Assembly: GCF_007754425.1 (NCBI RefSeq)
Contig: NZ_CP037452.1
Location: 3,633,164-3,697,163 of the forward strand
DNA: 64,000 nucleotides
Direction: 5' to 3'
Source: Gimesia fumaroli
GTDB lineage: Bacteria; Planctomycetota; Planctomycetia; Planctomycetales; Planctomycetaceae
Below the pieces are notes generated by a model, which saw only the letters and a list, made by a program, of their open reading frames with translations, did not search any database and had not been told where the DNA came from. The position numbers and the translations under genes were made by a program. Of this stretch, positions 24,986-34,000 are shown piece by piece. Position 1 is the stretch's first letter. The number at the start of each line of letters is the position of its first letter.

Positions 24986-25489
24986 ATGGGAATTCAAGGC
25001 CATTGGGCAAGCGGGAAACTTGTTAGCCTGGAATCCAGTTGGGATAGACTCAAACAAGTGATAGACTGCTTAGGGGCTGAGGGACTCGATCGTCGCATCC
25101 GTGATGGCTGGACAGTGAAAGAGATGCTGGCCCACTTAGCATTTTGGGAAGAAACAAGCTTACCTGTCGTTGGGAGCATATTGCGTGGTGGCACCGAAAT
25201 ACCTGTTGAAGAATGGTACGGCGGGACTGATCTTGAAATTGCTCCGGGCGCCCCCTGGCCAAATGCAGATACTCACAACGAACGAGAGGCTCGGTGGGCG
25301 AAGATTCATTCAAATTCCGAAGTACTAGACCGTTTGTTCCGCGCCAGACAACAGTTGATATCTGTGATCAGTTCGGTGACCGATGAAGAAGGGAATACCC
25401 AAATTGGTTCACACTTGACAGATCTGTGTAATCATACGGATTCCCACATAATGGAACTTGAGACAATTGCGAACTCAGTGAAAAGTTAG
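24986..25489 (+). CDS. DinB-superfamily protein (array unit 9)
   Basis: 167 residues from ATG with GGAGGGAG upstream, the best ribosome binding site of the array. Helical bundle of the DinB/YfiT type: WTVKEMLAHLAFWEE carries the first metal-binding His, and a later His pair near the C-terminus (DLCNHTDSHIMELE) could supply the others. These proteins are metal-dependent transferases, often thiol-S-transferases (bacillithiol or mycothiol type) or ClbS-like. Substrate unknown. Confidence 0.72.
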   Translation: MGIQGHWASGKLVSLESSWDRLKQVIDCLGAEGLDRRIRDGWTVKEMLAHLAFWEETSLPVVGSILRGGTEIPVEEWYGGTDLEIAPGAPWPNADTHNEREARWAKIHSNSEVLDRLFRARQQLISVISSVTDEEGNTQIGSHLTDLCNHTDSHIMELETIANSVKS

Positions 25490-25507
25490 ATTCACTAAAA
25501 CTACAGG

Positions 25508-25538
25508 TTGACCGGGTAATACCTGTTACCCGGTCATT
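25508..25538 (+). repeat. Array hairpin copy 9
   Basis: Perfect 11-bp stem TGACCGGGTAA / TTACCCGGTCA, CATT ending, 18 nt after the DinB-like stop. Confidence 0.9.
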
Positions 25539-25614
25539 AGTTTCGGAATGAATACCTATGATTTATATTCCTTGGTACTAAAAATCTCTTTAGATGAATG
25601 TTCGGGGTATCTAA

Positions 25615-25971
25615 GTGTCATTACTAGTGAATGTTTTCAAAGGGGAGCCTGGTGAAATGGTCTTTATCGAAATTGCTCCACACAAAGAACATGCCGGTTT
25701 CGAAAGGTGGAGAGAAGAGTTATACGGGGCTGGACAAGCTATTTCGCTTGGGCTTCGCCTTCTCCCGCTATTAGCCCATCAAGATTTGTATTGCACTTCC
25801 CCCGCTGATCTGAGTTGCCTCTATACTGAATGTGAAACATTACTCAGCAATATTGACCAGTTTCCGCAGGATTCAGAAGTCATTACTATCCGCATGCAAA
25901 ATATCCTTGCAGCTATCAAAGTTGCTAGAGGTAGTTTCAAAACCCAAAATTACGTGAACAGTTTGGTATAG
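25615..25971 (+). CDS. Small hypothetical protein (array unit 10)
   Basis: 118 residues from GTG. An N-terminal beta segment (VFKGEPGEMVFIEIAPH) is followed by helices with conserved-looking Trp and Cys residues. The stop lies only about 17 nt before the IS5-family element, so the C-terminus might have been changed by the insertion. Family not recognised. Confidence 0.5.
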   Translation: MSLLVNVFKGEPGEMVFIEIAPHKEHAGFERWREELYGAGQAISLGLRLLPLLAHQDLYCTSPADLSCLYTECETLLSNIDQFPQDSEVITIRMQNILAAIKVARGSFKTQNYVNSLV

Positions 25972-25987
25972 TATTTGTAAGAGTACC

Positions 25988-26860
25988 TCCCCAGAAAGGA
26001 GGTCTCATTATGACCATGACCCGCGTGTCCCGACCTGCCACAGGTCGCAACATAACCGGGTCCAGGACGGAACCAAAACCACAACTCTCGGACGAGCAAT
26101 GGCTTCTGATCAAAGATCTGTTTCCAGAACCACCGGCAAACGCAGCCGGAGGGCGGCCCAGAGTGGCTGCCCGCGAGTGCCTCGAAGGAATCCTTTGGGT
26201 ATTAAGGACTGGTGCCCGATGGAAAGATTTACCAACATTTTTACCATCGCCCAGCACCTGCTGGCGTCGTTTCAAGGAATGGACCGAAGACGGTGTGTTC
26301 CTGGAAGCGTGGCAGCGATTACTCGAACACCTCGATCGCCGGAAGCTGGTAGTCTGGTCGGAAGCGTTCGGGGATGGCACATTTTGCCCTGCAAAAAAAG
26401 GGGCGCCGATGTCGGCAAGACAAAACGGGGAAAGGGAACCAAGCTTATGCTGCTGGTCGACGGGAACGGACTCCCTCTCGCTCTGGATCGTACCAGTGCC
26501 TCGCCGGCAGAGGTGAAGTTGATTGAGTCCCTGCTGGACCAGCGCATTTTGCCACGCGACCCTGATCGCCTGATTTATGATCGTGCGGCCGACAGCGATC
26601 CCCTGCGCACACAATTGGCGGAACGGAAGATAGAGCTGATCTGTCCGCATCGCAAGAACCGTGTAAAACCAGCGACGCAGGATGGGCGTGCATTGCGGCG
26701 ATATCAACGCCGTTGGAAAGTCGAACGCACCATCAGTTGGTTGTTCAACTTTCGTCGCCTGGTAGTACGGTATGAAAGATACAGTCATTTGTTTTTAGGA
26801 TTCGCACAACTCGCGTGCGTGTTCACCTTACTTAATAAGTTATGAAACCACTTCTAGGGA
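25988..26860 (+). mobile_element. IS5-family (IS427-group-like) insertion sequence
   Basis: About 0.87 kb. The left end (TCCCCAGAAAGGAGGTCTCAT) and the right end read inward (TCCCTAGAAGTGGTTTCAT) are similar enough to be imperfect inverted repeats. They bracket a transposase split over two overlapping frames. Boundaries are estimates; no target duplication could be confirmed. It separates the last array gene from hairpin copy 10. Confidence 0.7.
26010..26845 (+). CDS. IS5/IS427 transposase made by -1 frameshift
   Basis: The first frame runs 26010-26516 and the second, in -1 phase, ends at 26845. Frame 1 gives the DUF4096-type N-terminus (LSDEQWLLIKDLFPEP, GILWVLRTGARWKDLP) and the first catalytic Asp in AFGDGTF. 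Slippage on AAAAAAAGGGG near 26393-26403 leads to frame 2 with KGTKLMLLVDGNG, the second Asp in IYDRAADSDPL and the Glu in WKVERTISWLFNFRRL. This arrangement is normal for the IS427 group, so the element may be active. Confidence 0.8.
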
Positions 26861-26940
26861 ATCTGATGCAGGGATAGTTATCTGGTGAGTAGTTCAGTAA
26901 ATATAGACCGGACATCAACCAGAGCCATCCCATGCTAACA

Positions 26941-26971
26941 ATGACCAGGTAACGTGCGTTACCCGGTCATT
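26941..26971 (+). repeat. Array hairpin copy 10, right end of the array
   Basis: Arms TGACCAGGTAA / TTACCCGGTCATT, one A-C mismatch. No further copy follows directly; the next gene to the right is the leftward WD40 gene. Confidence 0.9.
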
Positions 26972-27064
26972 ATGCTAAACGGTCTGAGGTAGCATGTGCA
27001 GGAGAGACGCTGATCCAGTTCTTGCGTTTCATTGAGGTTTCTTCAAACAAGTTAGTCAATCGAG

Positions 27065-27348
27065 CTATTCGATTGTTCGCTCGATCGTGTCACGTTTGAC
27101 TTTTATCCATCGGCCACCTTTCCAGATCAGCGATACCTCGTGCGATACGGGTCGCTTTGAGTCGGGCCTGGATTCAATGGCTGTCAGAATTGCGGTCGGG
27201 TGCGGTACTGACTTGTAAGATCGAGTCAACTTGAGAAAAGGAGTTGAATCATCAGCCGTGTTCAGAATGATCGTGTTCGATCTTTGTGGCTTATTCGAGG
27301 GAAGTATAAGTTGCACGAATAAGACAGCCCGATCTTCATCGAATATTT
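27065..27348 (-). pseudogene. Severed C-terminal part of the WD40 gene
   Basis: About 95 codons ending at 27065. Its codon phase joins exactly that of the WD40 gene at 29811 once the IS66 element and one copy of the 8-bp duplication are removed, reading ...SEIF-DEDRAVLFVQLIL.... The piece has a beta-rich region, a Trp-Lys-Gly-Gly-Arg-Trp turn and a basic C-terminus. An apparent ATG-started frame to 27370 is only the continuation into the IS end. Without its own start it is unlikely to be made. Confidence 0.85.
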
Positions 27349-27405
27349 GTAACCGTTTCAGCAAATACACGGTCTATCAATGACTGAACTGAATCGCTGC
27401 CGGGT

Positions 27406-28980
27406 TCAGCGTCGGCGGGTGTAGTGGGCTTCCGGGTGTTGCTTCAGCCATTGGTCTGGCAGCAGTTCTTCCAGGCGATCGGCGGCGTGATCGGTGATCC
27501 GCGTCAACACATCGCGCAGATAGGCAAACGGTTCCACTTCGTTTGCTTTGCAACTGGCCATCAGGCTGTAATGCACGGCGGCCGCCTGGCCGCCCCGGTC
27601 GCTGCCGACGAACAGATAATTCTTCCGGCCGAGGGCACAGGGACGCAAGGTGCGTTCGGCCAGGTTGTTGTCAATCGACAGGATGCCCTCGGTACAATAC
27701 CGCGTAAACCCGGACCAGCGGCTTAACAGATATTGAATCGCCGCTGCCACCGGACTTTTCGGTAACAGACTGCGCGCGGTTTCCGTCAACCAGTCGCAGA
27801 ACTTTTCCAGTATCGGTAGCGCCTGTTTCTGTCGCAACTGCCAGCGGCGTTTCCACCAGTGTTCGCAGTCCGCCGGCTGTGGCAGATCCGACTTCAACAC
27901 GCCGGCTTCCCGTTCGATCGCGTATAACTGCTGGATAAACAATAATGCCCGGTGAGCGGCTTCCGGCTGCACCGTCCGCGCATCGTAAAACTTGCGTCGC
28001 GCATGCGCCCAGCACAAGACCTGGTGAATTCTGCCTGACCGGTACAGTTCTTCGTAGCCGGCATACGCGTCTGCCTGCAGATAACCGCAAAAGTGTTCTA
28101 AAAACGCCTGGGGACCGGCGCGTTCCCGGTTCGGGGTGAAATCATAGACCGAATACGGGTGCGCGACATCGCCACAGTAAACCCAGAACCGGCCGGTCCG
28201 CGTGCGGGAAAGCCGTTGGTCCTGGACGGGAATCGTCGTATCATCCGTATGTACGACGCTGGATTGCAAAACCCGGCTTTTCATCAGATCAATCAGCGGT
28301 TGCAGTAATTCTGCGGTTTCCAGGACCCAGCGGCTCATCGTGCTCCGCGAAAGCTGTACGCCATTCCGGCTGAGAATGGATTCATGACGATACAGGGGGA
28401 GATGATCTGAGTATTTCCCCACCAGGATCGTCGAGAGCAAGCCGGGGCCGGCGAAGCCTTTGGCAATCGGCCGGGCAGGAACTGGAGCCAGCGCCACATG
28501 CTCTTCACACTCCCGGCACGCGTATTTGAAACGTACGTGCTCGATCACTTTCAGGCTGGCAGGAATGAATTCTAACTGTTCGTGGCTGATTTCTCCGATC
28601 CGCTGCCGTGTCTGGTCGCAGCAGGGACAGCGTTTTTCCGATTCGGTCAGGTCATGCTCTACCCGTTCCCGAGGCAGATGATCGGGCAGCTTGTTACGGC
28701 CACCGCCACGACGGCGATGTGCGGAAACCGTCGTGGGAGGAGGTTCATCGTCCTCGGGCTCGGCCGCTTCCTCTGGAGTATCGGGTTCGTCAAACAGACT
28801 CATTTGATTGGGGGCGATCTTTTCAGAACGGGCGCCAAACCGCTGTCGCAGCAGCCGATCAATGAAATGTTTGAGTTGCTCGACTTCCCGCTGTTGCTCT
28901 CCCACGGTCTCACCCAACTGGTGAATCATATCATGGCAGGATTGGACGTCGTTCGGCAATGAGGATCGTTTCTGGTTCAT
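27406..28980 (-). CDS. tnpC: IS66 transposase TnpC
   Basis: 524 residues: an N-terminal coiled coil (leucine zipper) with the LRQRFGARSEK motif, a zinc-binding region (CPCCDQ and YACRECEEH), then the DDE domain with VVHTDDTTI, the second Asp in LQADAYAGYEEL and the catalytic Glu in IDNNLAERTLRPCALGRKNY. The C-terminal IS66_C helix follows (AYLRDVLTRI). Full length for the family, with no frameshift. Last gene of the tnpABC operon. Confidence 0.95.
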   Translation of the reverse strand: MNQKRSSLPNDVQSCHDMIHQLGETVGEQQREVEQLKHFIDRLLRQRFGARSEKIAPNQMSLFDEPDTPEEAAEPEDDEPPPTTVSAHRRRGGGRNKLPDHLPRERVEHDLTESEKRCPCCDQTRQRIGEISHEQLEFIPASLKVIEHVRFKYACRECEEHVALAPVPARPIAKGFAGPGLLSTILVGKYSDHLPLYRHESILSRNGVQLSRSTMSRWVLETAELLQPLIDLMKSRVLQSSVVHTDDTTIPVQDQRLSRTRTGRFWVYCGDVAHPYSVYDFTPNRERAGPQAFLEHFCGYLQADAYAGYEELYRSGRIHQVLCWAHARRKFYDARTVQPEAAHRALLFIQQLYAIEREAGVLKSDLPQPADCEHWWKRRWQLRQKQALPILEKFCDWLTETARSLLPKSPVAAAIQYLLSRWSGFTRYCTEGILSIDNNLAERTLRPCALGRKNYLFVGSDRGGQAAAVHYSLMASCKANEVEPFAYLRDVLTRITDHAADRLEELLPDQWLKQHPEAHYTRRR

Positions 28981-29024
28981 GTTCCACGTCTTAACATAAT
29001 CGTTGTCAGGCGGGAACTGTTTTT

Positions 29025-29387
29025 TTATGAAGTCGATACTTTTTCTGAAATCTGATAGCGTTTTCTGCGCTGCACGCTGGTCAGGTCGATGCCCTGCAGC
29101 AGGAGCCCCAGGTCGATTGAGGACAGTTGTAGGCCATGTGTGCCCTCCGGGCTGGAGAGACGCTGATATGTGCCCGCTTCCAGCCGTTTATACCAGATGG
29201 CCAGACCATCGTGGTCCCAGTACAGCAGCTTGATCCGATCCTGTTTTTTGTTGAGAAACACAAATAGTCCCCCGTCGAGTACGTTTTGCTGCAGGTAGAC
29301 TTCGGTCATTCGCAGGAGGCCGTCAAAACTTTTGCGCATATCGGTGGGGACCGTGCAGAAATAAATGCGGGTGGGCAGATTCAGCAT
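29025..29387 (-). CDS. tnpB: IS66 accessory protein TnpB
   Basis: 120 residues with the characteristic opening RIYFCTVPTDMRKSFDGLL and LFVFLNKKQDRIKLLYWDHDGLAIWYKRLE. TnpB is required for IS66 transposition, though its biochemical role is unclear. The start overlaps the tnpA stop (ATGCTGA). Confidence 0.95.
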   Translation of the reverse strand: MLNLPTRIYFCTVPTDMRKSFDGLLRMTEVYLQQNVLDGGLFVFLNKKQDRIKLLYWDHDGLAIWYKRLEAGTYQRLSSPEGTHGLQLSSIDLGLLLQGIDLTSVQRRKRYQISEKVSTS

Positions 29388-29728
29388 GCGCGCTGCTCCA
29401 GCGCGGCGAGCACGGTTTCGAGCGTGGTTTGATCACAGCCGTTTCCGACGCGAACCGAGGTGCCCTGTGAGAACACGATTTCAATCGGCGTGGCAGGGAG
29501 TTGGACTTCAACGGGCAGAAAGGAAGCTGCAGCGGTTGTCTCGGCATCCCGCTTTTTCAGTTCCCGTCGCCAGTAGTGGTAAGCTGGTTCGCTGAGTCCC
29601 TCACGCTGACAGAAGGCACGGATCGAGAGTCCGGACTGCAGTCGGTCAGAAAGGGTTTGTCGCCAGAACGCTTCACGGTTCGGGTTCCGTCGCTGGTCGG
29701 CACGCGGGGTTGGCTGGGATGCGGGCAT
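29381..29728 (-). CDS. tnpA: IS66 accessory protein TnpA
   Basis: 115 residues with a helix-turn-helix-like N-terminal segment (SIRAFCQREGLSEPAYHYWRREL) that probably binds the IS ends, and a beta-rich C-terminal half. First gene of the IS66 operon. Confidence 0.9.
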   Translation of the reverse strand: MPASQPTPRADQRRNPNREAFWRQTLSDRLQSGLSIRAFCQREGLSEPAYHYWRRELKKRDAETTAAASFLPVEVQLPATPIEIVFSQGTSVRVGNGCDQTTLETVLAALEQRAC

Positions 29729-29810
29729 CGCTTTCGCTCCTGAATATGCTGGTGGTTAAAACACATGCAGAATACGATACACGTCAAGGTGTATTTTGTG
29801 GGCCGGTTAC

Positions 29811-31253
29811 GAATATTTCGGACGGAAAATGGTTGTCCACGCGTTGAAACAGCTTCCATTCCATCTCCGAATTCAGTTCCAGTTTCTCGCGGAGTTCCTG
29901 TGTGATCGCTTCGCCTAAACCGTCCAAAAAGTCGTCACCCAATAGAATCTCGCTGAGCTCATCCGCAAGCGCGCCCTCGATGACATTTCGATCATTGGGC
30001 CGAATCTCCCATAGCTTAAGGAGTCCGTCGGCAGTTCCGGCTGCGATCAACTGACCGTTTGGTGAGTAGGCCACCGAGGTGACCGGCTGCGGGTGATTTT
30101 TTAACAATGTCGCCGTCGTCTCGCCGCTTTCAATATCGACAATTCGCACCTCTCCCCATTTTTGCCCACGATTGTAACTACCAAGTGCCACTGCGATCGA
30201 ACGACTATCTGGATCGATGGCCAGATCCAGGGGGCGTACCACTCCTTTGTGATAGAGTTTTACAGTGCGGATCGGCTTTCCGTCTTTGGCATTCCTGATT
30301 TTGATCTCAGAATACAATCGGCCTAACAAGCCGAAACCTAACGCGGGATTGCTGTAGCTTCCGGTAACCACATACCGGCCGTCATCCGAACAAGCGAGCG
30401 ATTCAACATTATTGTTGTGATCGTTGCGTTCCCAAGCGGTCGCACCCGATTCCGTATGCCACGCAAAAACTCCACCAGGCCCTACGCCAAAAATGAAACT
30501 TCCTTCTGATGACCAATCCACAACTGAGAGATGAACCGAATCCCAGTGGTGTCCCCACCGTTGGCGACCGTTGATGTTCCACGAAATGACATGGCCATTG
30601 ATCCAACGATAGGGATTGGTTGCGTCCGCTCTGGAACAGGAAACGACAGATTGTCCATCAGGGGAACAGGCGAGCCCGCAGATATATCCCGATTTGACAT
30701 CAAACGTATGAGAAATCGTACCCTGCTTCAGGTCGTAAGTTGCGAACTTGCCAATACGTCCATACGGTGGACCTCCCTGGGAATCCTGTGTCGGCAAAGC
30801 AATTATGGTTTTGCTATCGCCCACGGTGGCAAACGGCGCTGCAAAATCTTTCAACGTTGCCAGCTTCTTCCAGTTCGATACATCCCAGTGTTCGATCCAA
30901 TATGATGTCGGCTTGCGCCCCAGGAGTCCCAGATTCCCGACTCGATGAGCGGCAACGTAGAGCGACTTGCCGTCAGCCGAAAATTCGATTTGGTCAATGC
31001 CATCGAATTTGTTCGGCTCATCACGCGGAAATTCAATCTGCGTCAATTTTTCAATTTTCGCCTCTCGGTTCGTTTGAGGGGCAGCGGCATTTTGCGAACG
31101 CGGTTTGGAAGTGTCGTTCGCCTTTTCAGACGGTTGGTCTCCTTTCGCATTGCTCGTGCCTGGCATAACTGACAACGGCAAAACCACTGTTGCCGCCAAT
31201 ATGACGACGGTACAATTCCAGATTACGTGTCGTTGAGAACATTTTCGATTCAT
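29811..31253 (-). pseudogene. WD40-repeat protein gene, interrupted by IS66
   Basis: ATG at 31253, giving an N-terminal membrane or signal segment (VIWNCTVVILAATVVLPLSVM), a Ser/Pro/Asn linker, then a WD40 beta-propeller. Blades are visible at IEFSADGKSLYVAAH, LACSPDGQSVVSCS, LACSDDGRYVVTGS and VAYSPNGQLIAAGTADGLLKLWEI. The propeller is complete, but the C-terminal 90 or so residues are cut off by IS66 at a GAATATTT site; the remaining frame runs 9 codons into the IS and stops at 29784. A shortened, possibly folded protein could still be made. Confidence 0.85.
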
Positions 31254-31823
31254 GATTCGTTCGATCCTATTCTTGAAGGAAATCTCACCGCACGCAGTCC
31301 CCGCTACTGGTGACGGCGTACGGCATTCCGTTACAAACTTAATCATTCGCAATAAGGTCAGTCCCTAACTGCGGCAATCGTCAGGGAACACCGATACGAC
31401 TAATGCATCGCAACATTCTTCTTCCACCTATCGAAGCTGACGGCGGACTCCTTGATCTATATACAAAGATAACGACGAAAAACTAAATCAATTGATCCAT
31501 CCTGGTCTTGTGTATATCTTAAGGGGAGATCGTAAAGAATCAACTTTTATTGATGAAATGTCAGACTTCCTACCGGTTTTATTGCGGATCGACTCCTGGT
31601 TGATGTGTCTGTGTACTCTGGGGGAGAAACGTCGATATTCCTGAAGCGAATCCGATTGCTGTCGTCATTCCAAATAAAGATAGATCCGAAAGCTAGGAAT
31701 GCATGATCCCAATAGATGAGTACGAATTTTTCGACGGAATTGCCAGGGGAACGGTATCCACCAGTTTGTCGGAGTGAAGCGGAGACCGTTCCGGTGCAAT
31801 GATTGCTTAGAAAGCGAATGGAT
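31254..31823. other. Intergenic stretch, nothing supported
   Basis: Contains the promoter of the WD40 gene at its left end. An open frame at 31547-31882 on the minus strand overlaps the next gene and has no coding character. No RNA or repeat seen. Confidence 0.4.
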
Positions 31824-32093
31824 TTATACTTTTGATTTCGTTTTAAAGTATTTGAAAATACAAAATAGGAAAGTGATGACACATGAGGCTTTCATTGCAA
31901 ATAACCACCATGGTTTCCACCATGCGCCCGTTTGGATTTCGATATAGTCGCTCATTGCAAATATAAAGAACGCGATTGAGGAAAGATAGAATATGTGTAT
32001 CTGGTTCGGATTTGAGTCTCGTGACTTAAGTAGCATTACAAATCCGAACAGACTCCAGAGAACAATTTCAATGTAATTGAAAGACTCTGCCAT
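31824..32093 (-). CDS. Small three-helix membrane protein
   Basis: 89 residues with three hydrophobic helices (about 8-22, 34-50 and 63-82) and a short basic tail. The loop DYIEIQTGAWWKPWW between helices 2 and 3 is rich in Trp and looks conserved. I recognise the general type as an uncharacterised membrane protein; no function can be given. Confidence 0.65.
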   Translation of the reverse strand: MAESFNYIEIVLWSLFGFVMLLKSRDSNPNQIHIFYLSSIAFFIFAMSDYIEIQTGAWWKPWWLFAMKASCVITFLFCIFKYFKTKSKV

Positions 32094-32219
32094 TTATAAG
32101 ATATCCTTAGGAGTCTATTGCGTGATTTTTATGAGGCTTTCTAACGACCAAGATCACCGGGCGGTAATGTCTCCTTTGTGATCGTTGTTGTCGCTGTGCC
32201 TTTGCCGGATAACGTTTGA

Positions 32220-32264
32220 TAGACAGAATTTCATCCTGGCTAAATCTATCAGGATTTCTGTCTA
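32220..32264. repeat. Long interrupted palindrome
   Basis: TAGACAGAA...ATCCTG pairs with CAGGAT...TTCTGTCTA: 15 paired bases with a 4-nt bulge on one side and an 11-nt loop. It lies between the three-helix membrane gene and the DUF1559 gene, in a gap of about 380 nt where I see no gene. It may be a terminator or a mobile palindromic repeat. Confidence 0.55.
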
Positions 32265-32473
32265 TTATCAATTGGCGTTATCTATAACTGCACCCGCAGC
32301 ATGACCACTGGGATTCACGGATCACCAGAACTCCTTGCCCCTATGCCGATGAATTTCAGAGGCTGTTTGCGCGAGGACAAACAGCGCGCAGTCACGGCCG
32401 CGGGACATGATTCAAATGTGATGTGGGATGAATGGCGAATTAATTGCGTGCGAAAGGAATGCAAACAAGTTGA

Positions 32474-33541
32474 TCAATATTCCCTGGAAGTCCCGCCGGT
32501 CTGGTTACCACCGTTCCACGTCAGTGACTCTGCATAGACTTCCTGGTTGATGTTCTCGCTCACGAATGTCACGCGACCATCGACCCACAGCATGTTCACA
32601 CCGCCGGTGTGCCGTGAATTGGGAGCGGGCATCAAGCCTTCCGATCCGCCAGCGGAATGTGAAACGGCCGCGTTGATTCCGTAACGTTCCAGATCGGTTC
32701 TGACGATCTTCAGCGATGTGGGAGAGGCTGTGTCGTTACCGGCCGACGACTCCCCTTCCAGCCAGATGCCGTCGTCACCAATGCCGAAGGCAACCTGGCA
32801 CAAACCAGGATTTCCGGAGACCGGAAGACTGCTGCCGGGATAGATCACAGACTCTCCCAAATTGCCGGCATAAATATTCTCTGTCATCGCCACCGTATTC
32901 GACGTACCGTCACCTACGTTGACGTACGAAATATTAACATGCTTGTCAGACCAGAACATTCCTGTCACCCAGCCGCCGTCGGATGTCTCCGTATTATGGC
33001 GGTTGGTGGCGATGACACTAAACGAAACACTCGGATGGACAAAACCAGGCTTTTGGATGAATCCGGGTGCGATCGGGGTCCCGTTGATCGAACTGCGGCC
33101 CGCATAACCAAAATTGACCACGTAGGTCAATTGGCCCGGTACACCTGATGCCGAGCCGTCATCGGGACAGCCGTAAACAGGGACCGAGACAGTACTCAGA
33201 TCGAATGTCGGGTTTTGTTTCAAGGATTCATAAACGTTGCCCTGTTCGAGGTACGGCAACAACGTGACCGCCCACGAGCGATACTCACCCGGGTCACCAG
33301 CGTGAATTCCAATCAACGGAAAGTCGCCGTCGTAAGTCGAGGCAAAATTGTGTAATGCCAGCCCTAATTGCTTGAGGTGATTTTTGCACTGAGCGCGACG
33401 GGCGGCCGCACGCGCCTGCTGAACCGCAGGCAAGAGCAGCGCGACAAGCATACCAATAATCGCGATGACCACGAGGAGCTCAATCAGTGTGAAACCGCCT
33501 CGACGCTGTAACCGCTTCCGACTTTCGTGACAAGATATCAT
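32474..33541 (-). CDS. DUF1559 prepilin-like protein
   Basis: ATG at 33541 with GAGAGGGATC upstream; a longer frame exists but lacks a ribosome binding site. The 355-residue product starts with a basic leader and the type IV prepilin motif [18 protein letters not shown], giving an N-terminal helix after cleavage. The DUF1559 region follows with [25 protein letters not shown]. Near the C-terminus is the H-x9-DG-like motif in [16 protein letters not shown]. This family is hugely expanded in planctomycetes; it is probably a secreted pseudopilin-like protein. Confidence 0.9.
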   Translation of the reverse strand: MISCHESRKRLQRRGGFTLIELLVVIAIIGMLVALLLPAVQQARAAARRAQCKNHLKQLGLALHNFASTYDGDFPLIGIHAGDPGEYRSWAVTLLPYLEQGNVYESLKQNPTFDLSTVSVPVYGCPDDGSASGVPGQLTYVVNFGYAGRSSINGTPIAPGFIQKPGFVHPSVSFSVIATNRHNTETSDGGWVTGMFWSDKHVNISYVNVGDGTSNTVAMTENIYAGNLGESVIYPGSSLPVSGNPGLCQVAFGIGDDGIWLEGESSAGNDTASPTSLKIVRTDLERYGINAAVSHSAGGSEGLMPAPNSRHTGGVNMLWVDGRVTFVSENINQEVYAESLTWNGGNQTGGTSREY

Positions 33542-34000
33542 TGATCCCTCTCCAGGTGTAATTCTTGACAATCCGCTTCAACATAAACTGATTCTGGTAT
33601 CGAAAACCCGAATTGTTGTCTTGATTCGGGTGTCCACAATGAGTCGCAGGTGGACACCTGACATCAACTACCCCATTCAATGAACAGTAGCTGGAGCATC
33701 AGGCCGTTCAGACTATACGGAGGACCAGAAAAAAATGCAAACCATTGGTTGAAAATCGGAGAGAGTGCTATTCTGGCGAAAGAAACAGCGGTCAAAAGAT
33801 ACCGTGAGGTCGGCGCGAAGCGAGAAATTTATTGTCATATACTGGAATATATGGAGCTACTATAATAGGCGGAACCACAGTGGCCGGGACCGATTCACTC
33901 TGCCTGAAAATGACTGACAGATTGACTCTGCACATCAAATATCCGCTTCTTGTGATTCAGTGTATTTGTTTAGTGTGATAGGTATTATCTTGTATCAAAA
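33542..34000. other. Intergenic stretch, nothing supported
   Basis: Divergent promoter region between the DUF1559 gene and the membrane protein gene at 34001. A 61-codon frame at 33680-33865 has no ribosome binding site and no protein-like composition. No RNA recognised. Confidence 0.35.

Larger units (their letters stand above)
27349..29810 (-). mobile_element. IS66-family element with 8-bp target duplication
   Basis: 2462 bp. Ends are GTAACCGTTTCAGCAAATAC (left) and GTAACCGGCCCACAAAATAC (right, read inward), the GTAA-type termini of IS66. The flanking octamer GAATATTT is repeated exactly at 27341-27348 and 29811-29818, the 8-bp duplication expected for this family. It carries tnpA, tnpB and tnpC, all intact. 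The insertion splits a WD40-repeat gene. Confidence 0.95.

Noticed and set aside
17785-26971. Hairpins as ordinary integron attC sites
   Set aside because: The arms give GTTACCC and GGGTAAC, which do not match the GTTRRRY and RYYYAAC core boxes; the unit is only 31 nt with no conserved L boxes, and no integron integrase is in the window.
18151-26971. Repeats as a CRISPR array
   Set aside because: Spacing is 0.5-1.4 kb and irregular, intervening DNA is coding, and no cas genes are near.
27065-27370. Independent 101-residue gene
   Set aside because: Its first residues come from the IS66 end; the rest is the displaced C-terminus of the WD40 gene, as shown by phase and the target duplication.
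31547-31882. 111-codon frame on the - strand
   Set aside because: Overlaps the better-supported membrane protein gene and has low-complexity, non-protein-like composition without a ribosome binding site.
33680-33865. 61-codon frame
   Set aside because: No ribosome binding site, no hydrophobic or domain pattern; probably chance.
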